Below are positions 1 to 8,561 of a stretch of DNA of 28,889 bases, piece after piece (the first letter of the stretch is position 1; each line of letters starts with the position of its first letter). The notes beneath the pieces were generated by a model. That model was not told the DNA's origin and did no database searches. It saw only the letters and a list, made by a program, of their open reading frames with translations. The stretch comes from Scatosoma sp045576335 (GTDB lineage Bacteria; Bacillota; Clostridia; Christensenellales; Borkfalkiaceae): NCBI GenBank assembly GCA_045576335.1, contig JAZNGH010000001.1, positions 1 to 28,889 of the forward strand, written 5' to 3'. Made by a program: the position numbers and the translations under genes.

Positions 1-297
1 ACCTATGTTTATGGAATTTCGGTAGAAAATTCTCGCGAAGCTCTTTGCAATAACGAGAGAAATTCCCGACTCCTTAATAGCTATGGGAGCGTGTTCACGC
101 GAAGAGCCGCAACCGAAGTTTGCGCCCGCAACCATAATATCACCCGGGCGTACCTTATTCACGAATTCCTTATCGATATCCTCCATACAGTGAGAAGCAA
201 GCTCCTTGTGGTCTGCGGTATTGAGGTATCTTGCAGGGATAATTACGTCGGTATCGACGTTATCGCCGTATTTTATAGACGTTCCCGTAAATTTCAT
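1..297 (-). CDS. leuD: 3-isopropylmalate dehydratase small subunit (partial, C-terminus beyond window)
   Basis: LeuD is the swivel-domain subunit that pairs with LeuC to isomerise 2-isopropylmalate to 3-isopropylmalate in leucine synthesis, in the cytoplasm. The 99 visible residues start MKFTGTSIKYGDNVDTDVII and carry the family hallmarks: the DNVDTDVIIPARYL segment near residues 12-25, and the ANFGCGSSREHAP loop near residues 60-72 that covers the active site. The start is the ATG at 297, preceded by AGGAGG (301-306 region). It lies 12 bases after the leuC stop, so the two are cotranscribed and probably made in equal amounts. The family is usually about 160 residues, so roughly 60 are missing at the left edge because of the window boundary, not because the gene is broken. 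Confidence 0.96.
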   Translation of the reverse strand, partial: MKFTGTSIKYGDNVDTDVIIPARYLNTADHKELASHCMEDIDKEFVNKVRPGDIMVAGANFGCGSSREHAPIAIKESGISLVIAKSFARIFYRNSINIG

Positions 298-309
298 ATT
301 CGATCCTCC

Positions 310-1569
310 TTAAAGCTTTGCAGGGTCGGCAATATAGCCTTTCAACGCGCTTGCCGCCGCTACCGCAGGCGACGCGAGATAGACTTCCGATTTCACGTCC
401 CCCATACGCCCGACGAAGTTTCGATTCGTCGTCGCAACCGCCCGTTCGCCCGCCGCAAGGATACCCATATATCCGCCAAGGCAAGGTCCGCAAGTGGGCG
501 TCGATACGATACAACCCGCCTCGATAAACGCTTTTACGAGCCCGTTTTCCACCGCTTTTAAGTAAATATCTTGCGTTGCGGGGATCACGATCGCACGTAC
601 CCATTTGGCAATCTGCTTGCCCTTGATAATTTCCGCCGCCTCTTCGAGGTCTTTATAGTGCCCGTTCGTACAAGAGCCGATCACGACTTGGTCGATCTTC
701 ACTTCGCCGATCTCGTCGAACGTCTTGGTGTTTTCGGGTAAGTGCGGGAACGCAACCGTCGATTGGATCGACGATAAATCGATCTCGTACGTTTCGTCGT
801 ACTCGGCGTCCTCGTCCGCTTTGTATACGGTATATTCCGCGTTACCGTGTTCTTTTACGTAGCTTTCCGTCTGTTCGTCCACTTCAAAAATGCCGTTTTT
901 CGCGCCTGCCTCGATCGCCATATTCGCGATCGTCAACCGATCGTAAACGGTGAGCGATTTTAATCCCTCGCCCGTAAATTCCATCGATTTATACAACGCG
1001 CCGTCCACGCCGATCTTGCCGATAATATGCAAAATCACGTCCTTGCCCGACACGTATTTGTTCAATTTCCCTTTGAGCACGAAACGGATTGCGGAGGGCA
1101 CCTTAAACCAAGCCTTGCCCGTCGCCATACCGCACGCCATATCCGTCGAGCCAACGCCCGTGGAAAACGCGCCGAGTGCACCGTAAGTGCAGGTATGCGA
1201 ATCCGCGCCGATTACGACGTCCCCAGGCACAACCAACCCCTTTTCGGGCAAGAGCGCGTGCTCGATACCCATTTGTCCTACGTCGTAGAAATGCGTCACT
1301 TCGTGCTTATCGCAAAAATCACGGCACATCTTGCATTGCGTAGCCGCCTTGATATCCTTATTCGGTGCGAAGTGGTCCATGACCATCGTCACCTTATCCT
1401 TGTCGTACACGCTTGTCGCGCCGATATTTTCAAATTCCCGAATGGCTACGGGGGAGGTGATATCGTTGCCGAGCACTCTGTCCAAATCGACGAGTATCAG
1501 CTGTCCCGCTTCCACCTTATCCAGCCCCGCGTGCGCCGCGAGAATTTTTTGCGTCATTGTCATACCCAT
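310..1569 (-). CDS. leuC: 3-isopropylmalate dehydratase large subunit
   Basis: LeuC is the [4Fe-4S] aconitase-like catalytic subunit of isopropylmalate isomerase (2-isopropylmalate to 3-isopropylmalate). The 419 residues match the length of the bacterial/archaeal short LeuC type. Visible motifs are GADSHTCTYGALGAF near 121-135, GSCTNG with Cys300, and TCGPCLGG with Cys360 and Cys363; by homology to aconitase these three cysteines hold the cluster. The start MGMTMTQKILAAHAG is typical, with AAAGGAG about 10 bases upstream; the ATG two codons later is a possible alternative. It is coupled to leuD. A 274-base gap holding a long palindrome separates it from ilvD. No convincing promoter is visible there, so it is either read through from ilvD or driven by a weak unseen promoter. 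Confidence 0.97.
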   Translation of the reverse strand: MGMTMTQKILAAHAGLDKVEAGQLILVDLDRVLGNDITSPVAIREFENIGATSVYDKDKVTMVMDHFAPNKDIKAATQCKMCRDFCDKHEVTHFYDVGQMGIEHALLPEKGLVVPGDVVIGADSHTCTYGALGAFSTGVGSTDMACGMATGKAWFKVPSAIRFVLKGKLNKYVSGKDVILHIIGKIGVDGALYKSMEFTGEGLKSLTVYDRLTIANMAIEAGAKNGIFEVDEQTESYVKEHGNAEYTVYKADEDAEYDETYEIDLSSIQSTVAFPHLPENTKTFDEIGEVKIDQVVIGSCTNGHYKDLEEAAEIIKGKQIAKWVRAIVIPATQDIYLKAVENGLVKAFIEAGCIVSTPTCGPCLGGYMGILAAGERAVATTNRNFVGRMGDVKSEVYLASPAVAAASALKGYIADPAKL

Positions 1570-1606
1570 ACCCTTTATTCTCCTTTGTCGTCCTTTGAAA
1601 AACGCA

Positions 1607-1793
1607 TGGCTATGTCACAAGAAACGACTAATTAGCAAAACAATCTCTATTTTTTGCGATTTGACGAGAAAAACGCAAGAAAGACAAACGCAACGCGAGA
1701 GCGCATACTCGTTGTGGTCTGTAACCGAGCGTTGCGTGCCGTATTTCACAGCGTTTTTCCGTCAAAAATCAGTCGAGTGTTGTGACAGAGCCA
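1607..1793. repeat. 187-bp imperfect palindromic element in the ilvD-leuC gap
   Basis: The outer arms, 1607-1633 and 1767-1793, match as inverted repeats at 22 of 27 positions, including a terminal TGGCT-N-TGTCACAA block. Inside, TTTGACGAGAAAAACGC (1660-1676) pairs with GCGTTTTTCCGTCAAA (1751-1766) with one bulged base, and ACGCAACGC (1688-1696) pairs with GCGTTGCGT (1729-1737). About 26 bases unique to the left arm (1634-1659) form their own small hairpin (GCAAAA / TTTTGC). No open frame here looks like a protein. It could be a MITE-like insertion, a dispersed palindromic repeat, or a structured RNA in the leuC leader; the sequence does not decide. I saw no exact target-site duplication. Confidence 0.7.
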
Positions 1794-1811
1794 AACACAT
1801 AAAAATCCACG

Positions 1812-1833
1812 GCTACGCCCAAAAAGGCGTAGC
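1812..1833 (-). terminator. Possible weak terminator or processing hairpin after ilvD
   Basis: Just after the ilvD stop, the minus strand has an 8-bp stem GCTACGCC / GGCGTAGC with a 6-base loop. Five T's follow, but only after a 5-base spacer (CGTGG). This is weaker than a classical intrinsic terminator and may reduce, not stop, transcription into leuCD, or mark a processing site. Confidence 0.45.
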
Positions 1834-1843
1834 GTTAAGCGTG

Positions 1844-3502
1844 TTATTTATTGATAATTGCACCTTTATCTGCCGAGCTTACTTGCGCCGCGTAGCGTTT
1901 GAGATATCCGCTCACCTCTTTCTTTTTAAGAGGCATTTCCGCCTTGCGCTTTTTAAGCTCCTCGTCCGACACCTTCAATTCAATTTTGTAATTAGGGATA
2001 TCGATTGCAATGATATCTCCGTTTTTCACGTACGCAATCGGGCCGCCCGAAACAGCTTCGGGGGAAACGTGTCCGATAGAAGCCCCGCGCGTTGCGCCCG
2101 AGAATCGCCCGTCCGTGATGAGCGCGACGTCCTTATCCAAGCCCATACCCGCAATCGCGGAGGTCGGCGAAAGCATTTCGCGCATACCAGGTCCGCCCGC
2201 AGGGCCCTCGTAACGAATGACCACCACGTCACCCTTGACGATTTTGCCGCCGTAGATTGCCGCAATGCACTCTTCCTCACTTTCAAAGACCTTGGCAGGT
2301 CCCTCGTGCACGAGCATCTCGCTCGCCACAGCCGCGCGTTTTACCACGCACCCGTCAGGCGCGAGATTGCCTTTAAGCACCGCGATACCGCCCGTTTTTC
2401 CAAACGCGTTTTCGGGCTTTCTGATGACCTCGGGGTCTAAATTGACCACGCCTTCCAGATTTTCCTTCATTGTCTTGCCCGTGCAGGTCATAACGGAGGT
2501 GTCCAAAAGGTTCAAATTTTCCAGCTCCTTCAAAACCGCCGCAACGCCGCCCGCCTCGTTGAGATCCTCCATATACGTCGGACCGGCAGGCGCAAGATGG
2601 CAAAGATTAGGCGTTTTTTCGCTGATTGCGTTCACCTCGTCCAAATCGAAGGGCACGCCGCACTCGTTTGCGATTGCAGGCAAATGCAGCATACTGTTGG
2701 TCGAACAGCCCAACGCCATATCCGCGGTGATTGCGTTCTTGATTGCCGCCGCCGTCATAATATCGCGGGGACGGATATTCTTTTTGACAAGCTCCATTAC
2801 CTGCATACCCGCGTGCTTTGCAAGCTCGATACGCGCGGAATACACCGCGGGAATCGTTCCATTGCCGCGAAGCCCCATACCGAGCACCTCGGTCAAGCAG
2901 TTCATAGAGTTTGCCGTATACATACCCGAGCAAGAGGCGCAGGTAGGGCACACCTTTTTCTCAAATTCGGTGAGCTGTTCCTCGTTGATTTTGCCCGCGT
3001 TGTACGCGCCGACCGCCTCGAACATACTCGAAAGCGAACGTTTTTTCCCGCCCACTCTGCCTGCAAGCATAGGTCCGCCGCTGACGAACACCGTCGGGAT
3101 ATTCAACCGCGCCGCCGCCATCAAAAGCCCAGGTACGTTCTTGTCACAGTTGGGTATCATCACCAGCCCGTCAAAGCCGTGCGCCATTACCATTGCTTCG
3201 GTGGAATCGGCAATCAAATCACGGGTGACGAGGGAATATTTCATACCCGTATGCCCCATTGCAATACCGTCGCAAACGGTGATGGCGGGGAACATAATGG
3301 GCGTACCGCCCGCCATCGCAACGCCGAGCTTTACCGCGTCGCAAATCTTGTCAAGGTTCATATGTCCCGGCACGATTTCGTTGTACGAGCAAACGACACC
3401 GATCAGCGGACGAGCTTGCTCCTCGTCCGTCAATCCAAGCGCGTGATACAACGATCTGTGCGGTGCGTTATGAAATCCGTCTACTATCGTTTCTTTAATC
3501 AT
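1844..3502 (-). CDS. ilvD: Dihydroxy-acid dehydratase
   Basis: IlvD dehydrates 2,3-dihydroxy-isovalerate and 2,3-dihydroxy-3-methylvalerate to the 2-keto acids that precede valine/leucine and isoleucine. The product has 552 residues, the usual family length. Family motifs are NCDKNVPG near residue 120 and CPTCASCSGMYTANSMNCL near 190, which supply Fe-S cysteines, then GCSTNSMLHLPAIA and a C-terminal region containing GRFSGATRGASIGHVSPEA. I start it at the ATG at 3502 because AAGGA (3509-3513) is 6 bases upstream; an in-frame ATG at 3508 directly abuts that site. The gene begins about 40 bases after ilvC and continues the ilvB-ilvN-ilvC-ilvD order. Confidence 0.97.
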   Translation of the reverse strand: MIKETIVDGFHNAPHRSLYHALGLTDEEQARPLIGVVCSYNEIVPGHMNLDKICDAVKLGVAMAGGTPIMFPAITVCDGIAMGHTGMKYSLVTRDLIADSTEAMVMAHGFDGLVMIPNCDKNVPGLLMAAARLNIPTVFVSGGPMLAGRVGGKKRSLSSMFEAVGAYNAGKINEEQLTEFEKKVCPTCASCSGMYTANSMNCLTEVLGMGLRGNGTIPAVYSARIELAKHAGMQVMELVKKNIRPRDIMTAAAIKNAITADMALGCSTNSMLHLPAIANECGVPFDLDEVNAISEKTPNLCHLAPAGPTYMEDLNEAGGVAAVLKELENLNLLDTSVMTCTGKTMKENLEGVVNLDPEVIRKPENAFGKTGGIAVLKGNLAPDGCVVKRAAVASEMLVHEGPAKVFESEEECIAAIYGGKIVKGDVVVIRYEGPAGGPGMREMLSPTSAIAGMGLDKDVALITDGRFSGATRGASIGHVSPEAVSGGPIAYVKNGDIIAIDIPNYKIELKVSDEELKKRKAEMPLKKKEVSGYLKRYAAQVSSADKGAIINK

Positions 3503-3544
3503 AATCATTCCTTACTAAACAATAACTGAAAGTTAAAAATTTAA

Positions 3545-4564
3545 TTAGTTGTTAATAAACTTCTCTTCGTCAGCCCAGCTATACAGCTTTCTGATATCTT
3601 TGCCGACGACTTCGGAAGGATGCTCCGCCGCCTTCTTTCTCATTGCGTTGAAGTGTACTTGACTGCCCGCGTCGGACATATCAAGCAAGAAATCCTTTGC
3701 AAACGTACCGTCTTGGATATCTGCAAGCACCTTCTTCATTGCCTTCTTGGTTTCTTCGGTGATGATCTTCGGTCCCGTAATATAATCGCCGTATTCCGCC
3801 GTGTTGGAAATAGAATAGCGCATACCCTCAAAACCGCTCTGGTAAATAAGGTCTACGATAAGCTTCATTTCGTGGATACATTCAAAGTACGCGTTACGGG
3901 GATCGTAGCCCGCTTCCACGAGCGTTTCAAAGCCCGCCTGCATAAGCGCACATACGCCGCCGCAAAGCACCGCCTGTTCGCCGAAGAGGTCGGTTTCCGT
4001 TTCCGTACGGAAATTCGTTTCCAAAACGCCCGCTCTCGCGCCGCCGATACCTGCCGCGTACGCAAGGCCTAAATCCCAAGCGTCGCCCGTAGCGTCCTGT
4101 TCCACTGCGATAAGACAAGGTACGCCTTTGCCTACCTGATATTCGCTACGTACCGTATGGCCAGGGCCTTTGGGCGCAATCATAATAACGTTGACGTTCT
4201 TCGGGGGCTTGATACAACCGAAATGAATGTTGAAGCCGTGTGCAAACGCAAGCGTTTTGCCCTCGGTGAGATTAGGCTCAATGCTTTCCTTGTAAAGCTT
4301 CGCCTGCTTCTCGTCGTTGATAAGGATCATAATCAGATCCGCTGCTTTCGCCGCTTCCGCCGCCGTCATAACCTTCAAGCCCTGCTTTTCCGCTTTCGCC
4401 CAGCTCTTGCTGCCGTTGTAAAGACCTACGACTACGTTCACACCCGAATCTTTGAGGTTGAGCGCGTGCGCGTGTCCTTGCGAGCCGTAACCGATAATCG
4501 CTACCGTTTTACCCGCGAGCTTGTTCAAATCACAATCCTGTTGATAGAAAATTCTGTTTGCCAT
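3545..4564 (-). CDS. ilvC: Ketol-acid reductoisomerase (class I)
   Basis: IlvC converts acetolactate or acetohydroxybutyrate to the dihydroxy acid by Mg-dependent alkyl migration and reduction. The 339 residues fit short class I enzymes. Residues 18-34 hold the Rossmann loop (AIIGYGSQGHAHALNL). The cofactor-specificity loop reads VGLYNGSKSW, with Tyr where many enzymes have Arg, a form I associate with clostridial enzymes; NADPH versus NADH preference cannot be settled by eye. Metal and substrate residues are present in DLFGEQAVLCGG and YFECIHEMKLIVDLIY. The ATG at 4564 follows GGAAAGGA. The gene lies 33 bases after ilvN and 42 bases before ilvD in the same operon. Confidence 0.98.
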   Translation of the reverse strand: MANRIFYQQDCDLNKLAGKTVAIIGYGSQGHAHALNLKDSGVNVVVGLYNGSKSWAKAEKQGLKVMTAAEAAKAADLIMILINDEKQAKLYKESIEPNLTEGKTLAFAHGFNIHFGCIKPPKNVNVIMIAPKGPGHTVRSEYQVGKGVPCLIAVEQDATGDAWDLGLAYAAGIGGARAGVLETNFRTETETDLFGEQAVLCGGVCALMQAGFETLVEAGYDPRNAYFECIHEMKLIVDLIYQSGFEGMRYSISNTAEYGDYITGPKIITEETKKAMKKVLADIQDGTFAKDFLLDMSDAGSQVHFNAMRKKAAEHPSEVVGKDIRKLYSWADEEKFINN

Positions 4565-4597
4565 AATTTTATTCCTTTCCTTTTTATAATTTTTTAT

Positions 4598-5098
4598 TTA
4601 TTTTGAAAATAAGGTTGCCGTGCCGCGCTCTAACGCTACGATACCCGTACGGCACATTTCAAGAATCCCGAAGGGTTGCATAAGCTTTACGAACGCGTCG
4701 ATTTTAGACGGGTTGCCCGTAACCTCGATACACATACCCTCGGTCGAATAGTCGATTACGCTGGCGCGGAATACGTCCACCGCCGTCATAATCTCGCTAC
4801 GGTTTTGGCTTTCGTTCTTGACCTTGATGAGCATAAGCTCACGCTTAATCGGCTCGTCTTCAAGCACCTCGACCTTTTTAACGACGAGCAGCTTTTTCAG
4901 CTGATTGAGCAGCTGTTCCTTCACGTACGCGTCCCCGCTCATACAAATCGTGATACGGGAATATTCGGGGCGTTCGGTTTCGCCCACGGTGAGCGTGTCG
5001 ATATTGAAGCCGCGGCGGGTGAACATACCCGTTACCCGCGTCAATACGCCCGATTTGTTTTCAACGTATACTGCAATTATGAATTTATTTGCTTCCAT
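4598..5098 (-). CDS. ilvN: Acetolactate synthase regulatory (small) subunit
   Basis: IlvN (IlvH type) binds IlvB, raises its activity and usually confers valine feedback inhibition. The 166 residues show an N-terminal ACT domain (about 6-80: FIIAVYVENKSGVLTRVTGMF, then RRGFNIDTLTVGETE) followed by the C-terminal ALS_ss domain (about 85-160, with RELMLIKV and DVFRASVIDYS). The GVLTRVTGMFTRRGFNI segment forms the effector site in the family. It sits 29 bases after ilvB, with an AAGGAGAAAAAAG site before its ATG, so subunit stoichiometry is probably set within the operon. It is complete, with nothing unusual seen. Confidence 0.97.
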   Translation of the reverse strand: MEANKFIIAVYVENKSGVLTRVTGMFTRRGFNIDTLTVGETERPEYSRITICMSGDAYVKEQLLNQLKKLLVVKKVEVLEDEPIKRELMLIKVKNESQNRSEIMTAVDVFRASVIDYSTEGMCIEVTGNPSKIDAFVKLMQPFGILEMCRTGIVALERGTATLFSK

Positions 5099-5127
5099 AC
5101 TTTTTTCTCCTTTTTATCAAACGAGCT

Positions 5128-6804
5128 TTACACCTTGGTAATGATGTCGCTGATTGCGCCCCCTGGCGGCAGCATAGGCAACACCATTTCGTTCTTGTCG
5201 ATACGCACGTCGATTACGACGGGCTTGCCTGCCTTGAACGCCTTGTCAAGCGCCTGCTTAAATGCAACCTGCGTTTCTGCCAAGTAGCCCTCTGCCCCGA
5301 ACGCCTTTGCCAAAGCCACGAAATCCGTCTTTCTCTCCAAAACGGTGTTGGAATACCGTTTCCCGAAGAACAGCGTCTGCCATTGTCTTACCATACCCAG
5401 CACGCCGTTGTTCATAAGCACGATTACGACGGGGATATTATAGGTGACCGCCGTTGCCAGCTCGTTGAGGTTCATACCGAAGCTTCCGTCGCCCGTAATT
5501 AAAAGCGTGGGGTCTTTGGTCGCGGTATACGCGCCCATTGCCGCGCCCAAGCCGAAGCCCATCGTACCAAGTCCGCCGCTGGACACGAATCTTCTCGGAC
5601 GGTCGAACGTCACGTACTGTGCCGCCCACATCTGGTGCTGACCTACGTCCGTGGTAATAATCGTACCCTCGGGCTTGTTCGCGTTGATGATATCAAATAC
5701 CTGCTTGGGCGTAAGCGGCGCGGTGTTTGCCGCCGCGATCTCCTCTTCAAACGCAAGCTCCTCCGCTTTGAGCTGACGAACGCGCGCCGACCAAGCGGGA
5801 TTGCTCTTTGCTTCGCATTTTTCCGCGATACGGCTGAACGAATCGTGCACGTCGCCCACGAGCCCCAAATCTACGCGTACGTTTTTGTTGATTTCCGCAT
5901 GGTCGGGGTCAAGCTGTACGATTTTGCTCTGCTTGGCGAACTTGGAAACGTTGCCCGTCGCACGGTCGGAGAAGCGCACGCCGACGGCAAGAATTAAATC
6001 CGCCTCGTTTTGGGACATGGACGAAGCGTAATGCCCGTGCATACCCTGCATACCCAAAAACCGTTCGCTCTCTTGGGGAACGGCGGAAAGCCCCATAAAC
6101 GAGCAACCGATAGCCGCGTCGATTTTGTTGGCAAGCGCGACGATTTCCGCGCCCATACCAAGCCCTGCCGCGCCGCCGCCGATATAAATATACGGTCTTT
6201 TCGCCTCGTTGATAAGCTTCACGGCTTCGTCTATCAAGACCTCGTCCACCTTGGGCAGAGGAATTTTCTCTACGACGGGTTGCGGCTCGTATTCGTAGGA
6301 AGCCACCTGCACGTCCTTGGGAATATCGATTAAAACGGGGCCAGGTCTGCCCGATTTCGCGATTTGGAAGGCTTCGCGAACGGTGTCCGCAAGATCCTCG
6401 ATTTTGTTCACGAAATAATTGTGCTTGGTAATGGGCAAGGTCACGCCCGTAATATCGATTTCTTGGAAGCTGTCCTTACCGATTAAAGAACAGGGTACGT
6501 TTCCCGTGATTGCAACCATCGGAATGCTGTCCAGCATAGCCGTTGCGATACCCGTGACCAAGTTGGTCGCCCCTGGACCGCTCGTGGCGATACAAACGCC
6601 CACCTTACCCGTTGCGCGGGAATATCCGTCCGCAGCGTGCGACGCACCCTGCTCGTGCGCGGTGAGCACGTGATTGATTTCGTCCTTATATTCATACAGC
6701 GCGTCGTAAATATTGATTACCTGCCCGCCGGGATAACCGAACACGTCGGTTACGCCCTGCTCTATCAGCGTTTTGATTAAAATTTGCGCTCCTTTTAATT
6801 TCAT
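5128..6804 (-). CDS. ilvB: Acetolactate synthase catalytic (large) subunit
   Basis: IlvB is the ThDP-, FAD- and Mg-dependent enzyme that condenses two pyruvates to acetolactate (or pyruvate plus 2-ketobutyrate to acetohydroxybutyrate). The 558 residues show the three-domain layout: an N-terminal Pyr domain with the catalytic Glu in TAHEQGASHAADGYSRA (about residue 51), a central FAD-type domain, and a C-terminal PP domain with the ThDP motif GDGSFGMNLNELATA ending in VVIVLMNN. The ATG at 6804 has AAGGAG 10 bases upstream. It follows leuA by 39 bases, so the leucine-sensing T-box upstream of leuA controls the common first step too. Confidence 0.98.
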   Translation of the reverse strand: MKLKGAQILIKTLIEQGVTDVFGYPGGQVINIYDALYEYKDEINHVLTAHEQGASHAADGYSRATGKVGVCIATSGPGATNLVTGIATAMLDSIPMVAITGNVPCSLIGKDSFQEIDITGVTLPITKHNYFVNKIEDLADTVREAFQIAKSGRPGPVLIDIPKDVQVASYEYEPQPVVEKIPLPKVDEVLIDEAVKLINEAKRPYIYIGGGAAGLGMGAEIVALANKIDAAIGCSFMGLSAVPQESERFLGMQGMHGHYASSMSQNEADLILAVGVRFSDRATGNVSKFAKQSKIVQLDPDHAEINKNVRVDLGLVGDVHDSFSRIAEKCEAKSNPAWSARVRQLKAEELAFEEEIAAANTAPLTPKQVFDIINANKPEGTIITTDVGQHQMWAAQYVTFDRPRRFVSSGGLGTMGFGLGAAMGAYTATKDPTLLITGDGSFGMNLNELATAVTYNIPVVIVLMNNGVLGMVRQWQTLFFGKRYSNTVLERKTDFVALAKAFGAEGYLAETQVAFKQALDKAFKAGKPVVIDVRIDKNEMVLPMLPPGGAISDIITKV

Positions 6805-6843
6805 ATCCTTATTTCTCCTTGATTGTCTTTGTCCGTATGCGTT

Positions 6844-8502
6844 TTATAACATTCTGTTGACGGCGGAAACCAACGCCTTCACCGACGAGGTCATAATATC
6901 GGTGTGAATACCCGCGCCCCAGAAGGGTTTACCATTTTCCACGATACAGATATACGAAGCCGCTTGCGAGGTAGATTTTTCTTCCAAAGCGTGCTCCACG
7001 TATTTTTCCAACGTGTAATCTCTGCCCGTTACCTGCTTGATTGCCATACTCACGCAATCCAGTCTGCCGTTGCCCTCTACGTCCACGGTAGTCGCCTTGC
7101 CCGCGTATTCAATGACGATTTTGCCCTTGATCCGCTCCGAAGAAACGTCCTCGTAGCCCGCTTCCAGCACGTTGAGCTTTTCGGTGAGATTGACGAAATC
7201 CCGCACGAAAATATCGTACACCTCTTTGGAGGCAAGCTCTCTATGCTCGCGGTCGGAAATGCTCTTGACGTGATAGCCGAACTGCTCGCGCATTTTCGGC
7301 GGCAATATCAGCTTGAATTGCGTTTCGAGTACGTACCCGATACCGCCCTTTCCCGATTGCGAATTGATGCGGATAACGTCCGCCTCGTACACTCTGCCCA
7401 CGTCGGCAGGGTCGAGCGGGAGATAGGGAACGGTCCAAGTTTGATCGTCCTTTTCTACCCTGTATTTCATACCCTTCGCAATCGCGTCCTGATGCGAACC
7501 GGAAAACGCCGCAAACACGAGCTGCCCGCTGTACGGCTGTCTTTCGCTCACCTTCATTCTCGTCACCCGTTCGTACACCTTGGTAATGGCGGGCAAATCG
7601 GAGAAGTCCAGCAACGGGTCTACGCCCTGTGAGTACATATTCAGCGCAAGCGTCACGATATCCACGTTTCCCGTGCGTTCGCCGTTGCCAAACAGCGTAC
7701 CCTCGATTCTATCGCCCCCCGCAAGCAAGCCCATTTCGCTGTCCGCCACCGCACAGCCTCTGTCGTTATGCGGGTGCAGGGAAATGACGACGTTCTCACG
7801 GTTTTTGAGATTTTTGCACATATATTCCACTTGGCTTGCGTACACGTGCGGCATAGAATTTTCCACCGTCACGGGCAGGTTGATAATCGCCTTATCCTCC
7901 GCCGTAGGCTGCCAAATATCCAACACCGCGTTGCAAATCTCCGCCGCAAATTCAGGCTCCGTACCCGTAAAGCTTTCGGGGGAATACTCAAAGGTGATTT
8001 TGCCCTCTGCCTGCTCGCGATACTTTTTACAAAGCTTCGCGCCCGTCACGGCGATATCCACGATTTCCTTCTTCTCCCGCTTAAACACCTGTTCGCGTTG
8101 GGCTTTGGAGGTCGAATTATACAAATGCACGATTGCGCGCTTCGCGCCTTTGAGCGCGGCGAACGTCTTTTCGATAATATGCTCCCGCGATTGCGTGAGG
8201 ACTTGAATGGTCACGTCGTCGGGAATGAGATTTCTCTCTATAAGCGCGCGGCAAAACTCGTATTCCGTTTCGCTCGCCGCGGGAAAGCCCACCTCGATTT
8301 CCTTGAAGCCGATTTGACAAAGCAGGGTGAAAAATTCCAGCTTTTCCTCCAAGCTCATAGGAATAATCAACGCTTGATTGCCGTCGCGAAGGTCAACGCT
8401 ACACCAAACAGGCGGCTTTTCAATCGCCGTCTTGGTCATCCAAGCCATCGTCACACCTTGCGGCGCAAAGTATTGTTTTACGTATTTTTTACTGTTTTTC
8501 AT
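6844..8502 (-). CDS. leuA: 2-isopropylmalate synthase (long, type 2)
   Basis: LeuA condenses acetyl-CoA with 2-ketoisovalerate, the committed step to leucine. The 552 residues, and the start KYVKQYFAP then PPVWCSVDLRDGNQALI, match the long LeuA2 branch (fungal/actinobacterial type), not the ~510-residue form. A DRE-TIM barrel spans about residues 30-310, with the metal-binding SVDLRDGNQAL, HPHNDRGCAVADSE and the GNGERTGNVD loop. A C-terminal regulatory domain (about 430-552) is expected to bind leucine. The ATG at 8502 follows AAAGG. It is the first gene after the T-box terminator, so both tRNA-sensed attenuation and probable leucine feedback act here. Confidence 0.97.
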   Translation of the reverse strand: MKNSKKYVKQYFAPQGVTMAWMTKTAIEKPPVWCSVDLRDGNQALIIPMSLEEKLEFFTLLCQIGFKEIEVGFPAASETEYEFCRALIERNLIPDDVTIQVLTQSREHIIEKTFAALKGAKRAIVHLYNSTSKAQREQVFKREKKEIVDIAVTGAKLCKKYREQAEGKITFEYSPESFTGTEPEFAAEICNAVLDIWQPTAEDKAIINLPVTVENSMPHVYASQVEYMCKNLKNRENVVISLHPHNDRGCAVADSEMGLLAGGDRIEGTLFGNGERTGNVDIVTLALNMYSQGVDPLLDFSDLPAITKVYERVTRMKVSERQPYSGQLVFAAFSGSHQDAIAKGMKYRVEKDDQTWTVPYLPLDPADVGRVYEADVIRINSQSGKGGIGYVLETQFKLILPPKMREQFGYHVKSISDREHRELASKEVYDIFVRDFVNLTEKLNVLEAGYEDVSSERIKGKIVIEYAGKATTVDVEGNGRLDCVSMAIKQVTGRDYTLEKYVEHALEEKSTSQAASYICIVENGKPFWGAGIHTDIMTSSVKALVSAVNRML

Positions 8503-8515
8503 ATATCTACCTTTT

Positions 8516-8561
8516 ACAAAAATCGTCTCTATCCCGCGCTGAAATAAGCGGGATAGAGACG
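8516..8561 (-). terminator. T-box intrinsic terminator
   Basis: A perfect 14-bp stem (8548-8561 with 8524-8537) closes a 10-base loop and is followed on the minus strand by ATTTTTG. The 5' part of the stem lies just after the T-box sequence, so antiterminator and terminator are mutually exclusive. The leuA ribosome binding site follows within 20 bases. Confidence 0.95.

Noticed and set aside
1570..1843. A second T-box or other known riboswitch before leuC
   Set aside because: No T-box sequence, no GGTGG-type core and no classical terminator before leuC; the structure is instead a nested palindrome.
1331..2440. 369-residue plus-strand open frame across leuC, the gap and ilvD
   Set aside because: It is antisense to two certain genes and runs through the palindromic element; open antisense frames are common at this codon bias.
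2265..3446. 393-residue plus-strand open frame opposite ilvD
   Set aside because: It lies fully antisense to ilvD and has no family signature.
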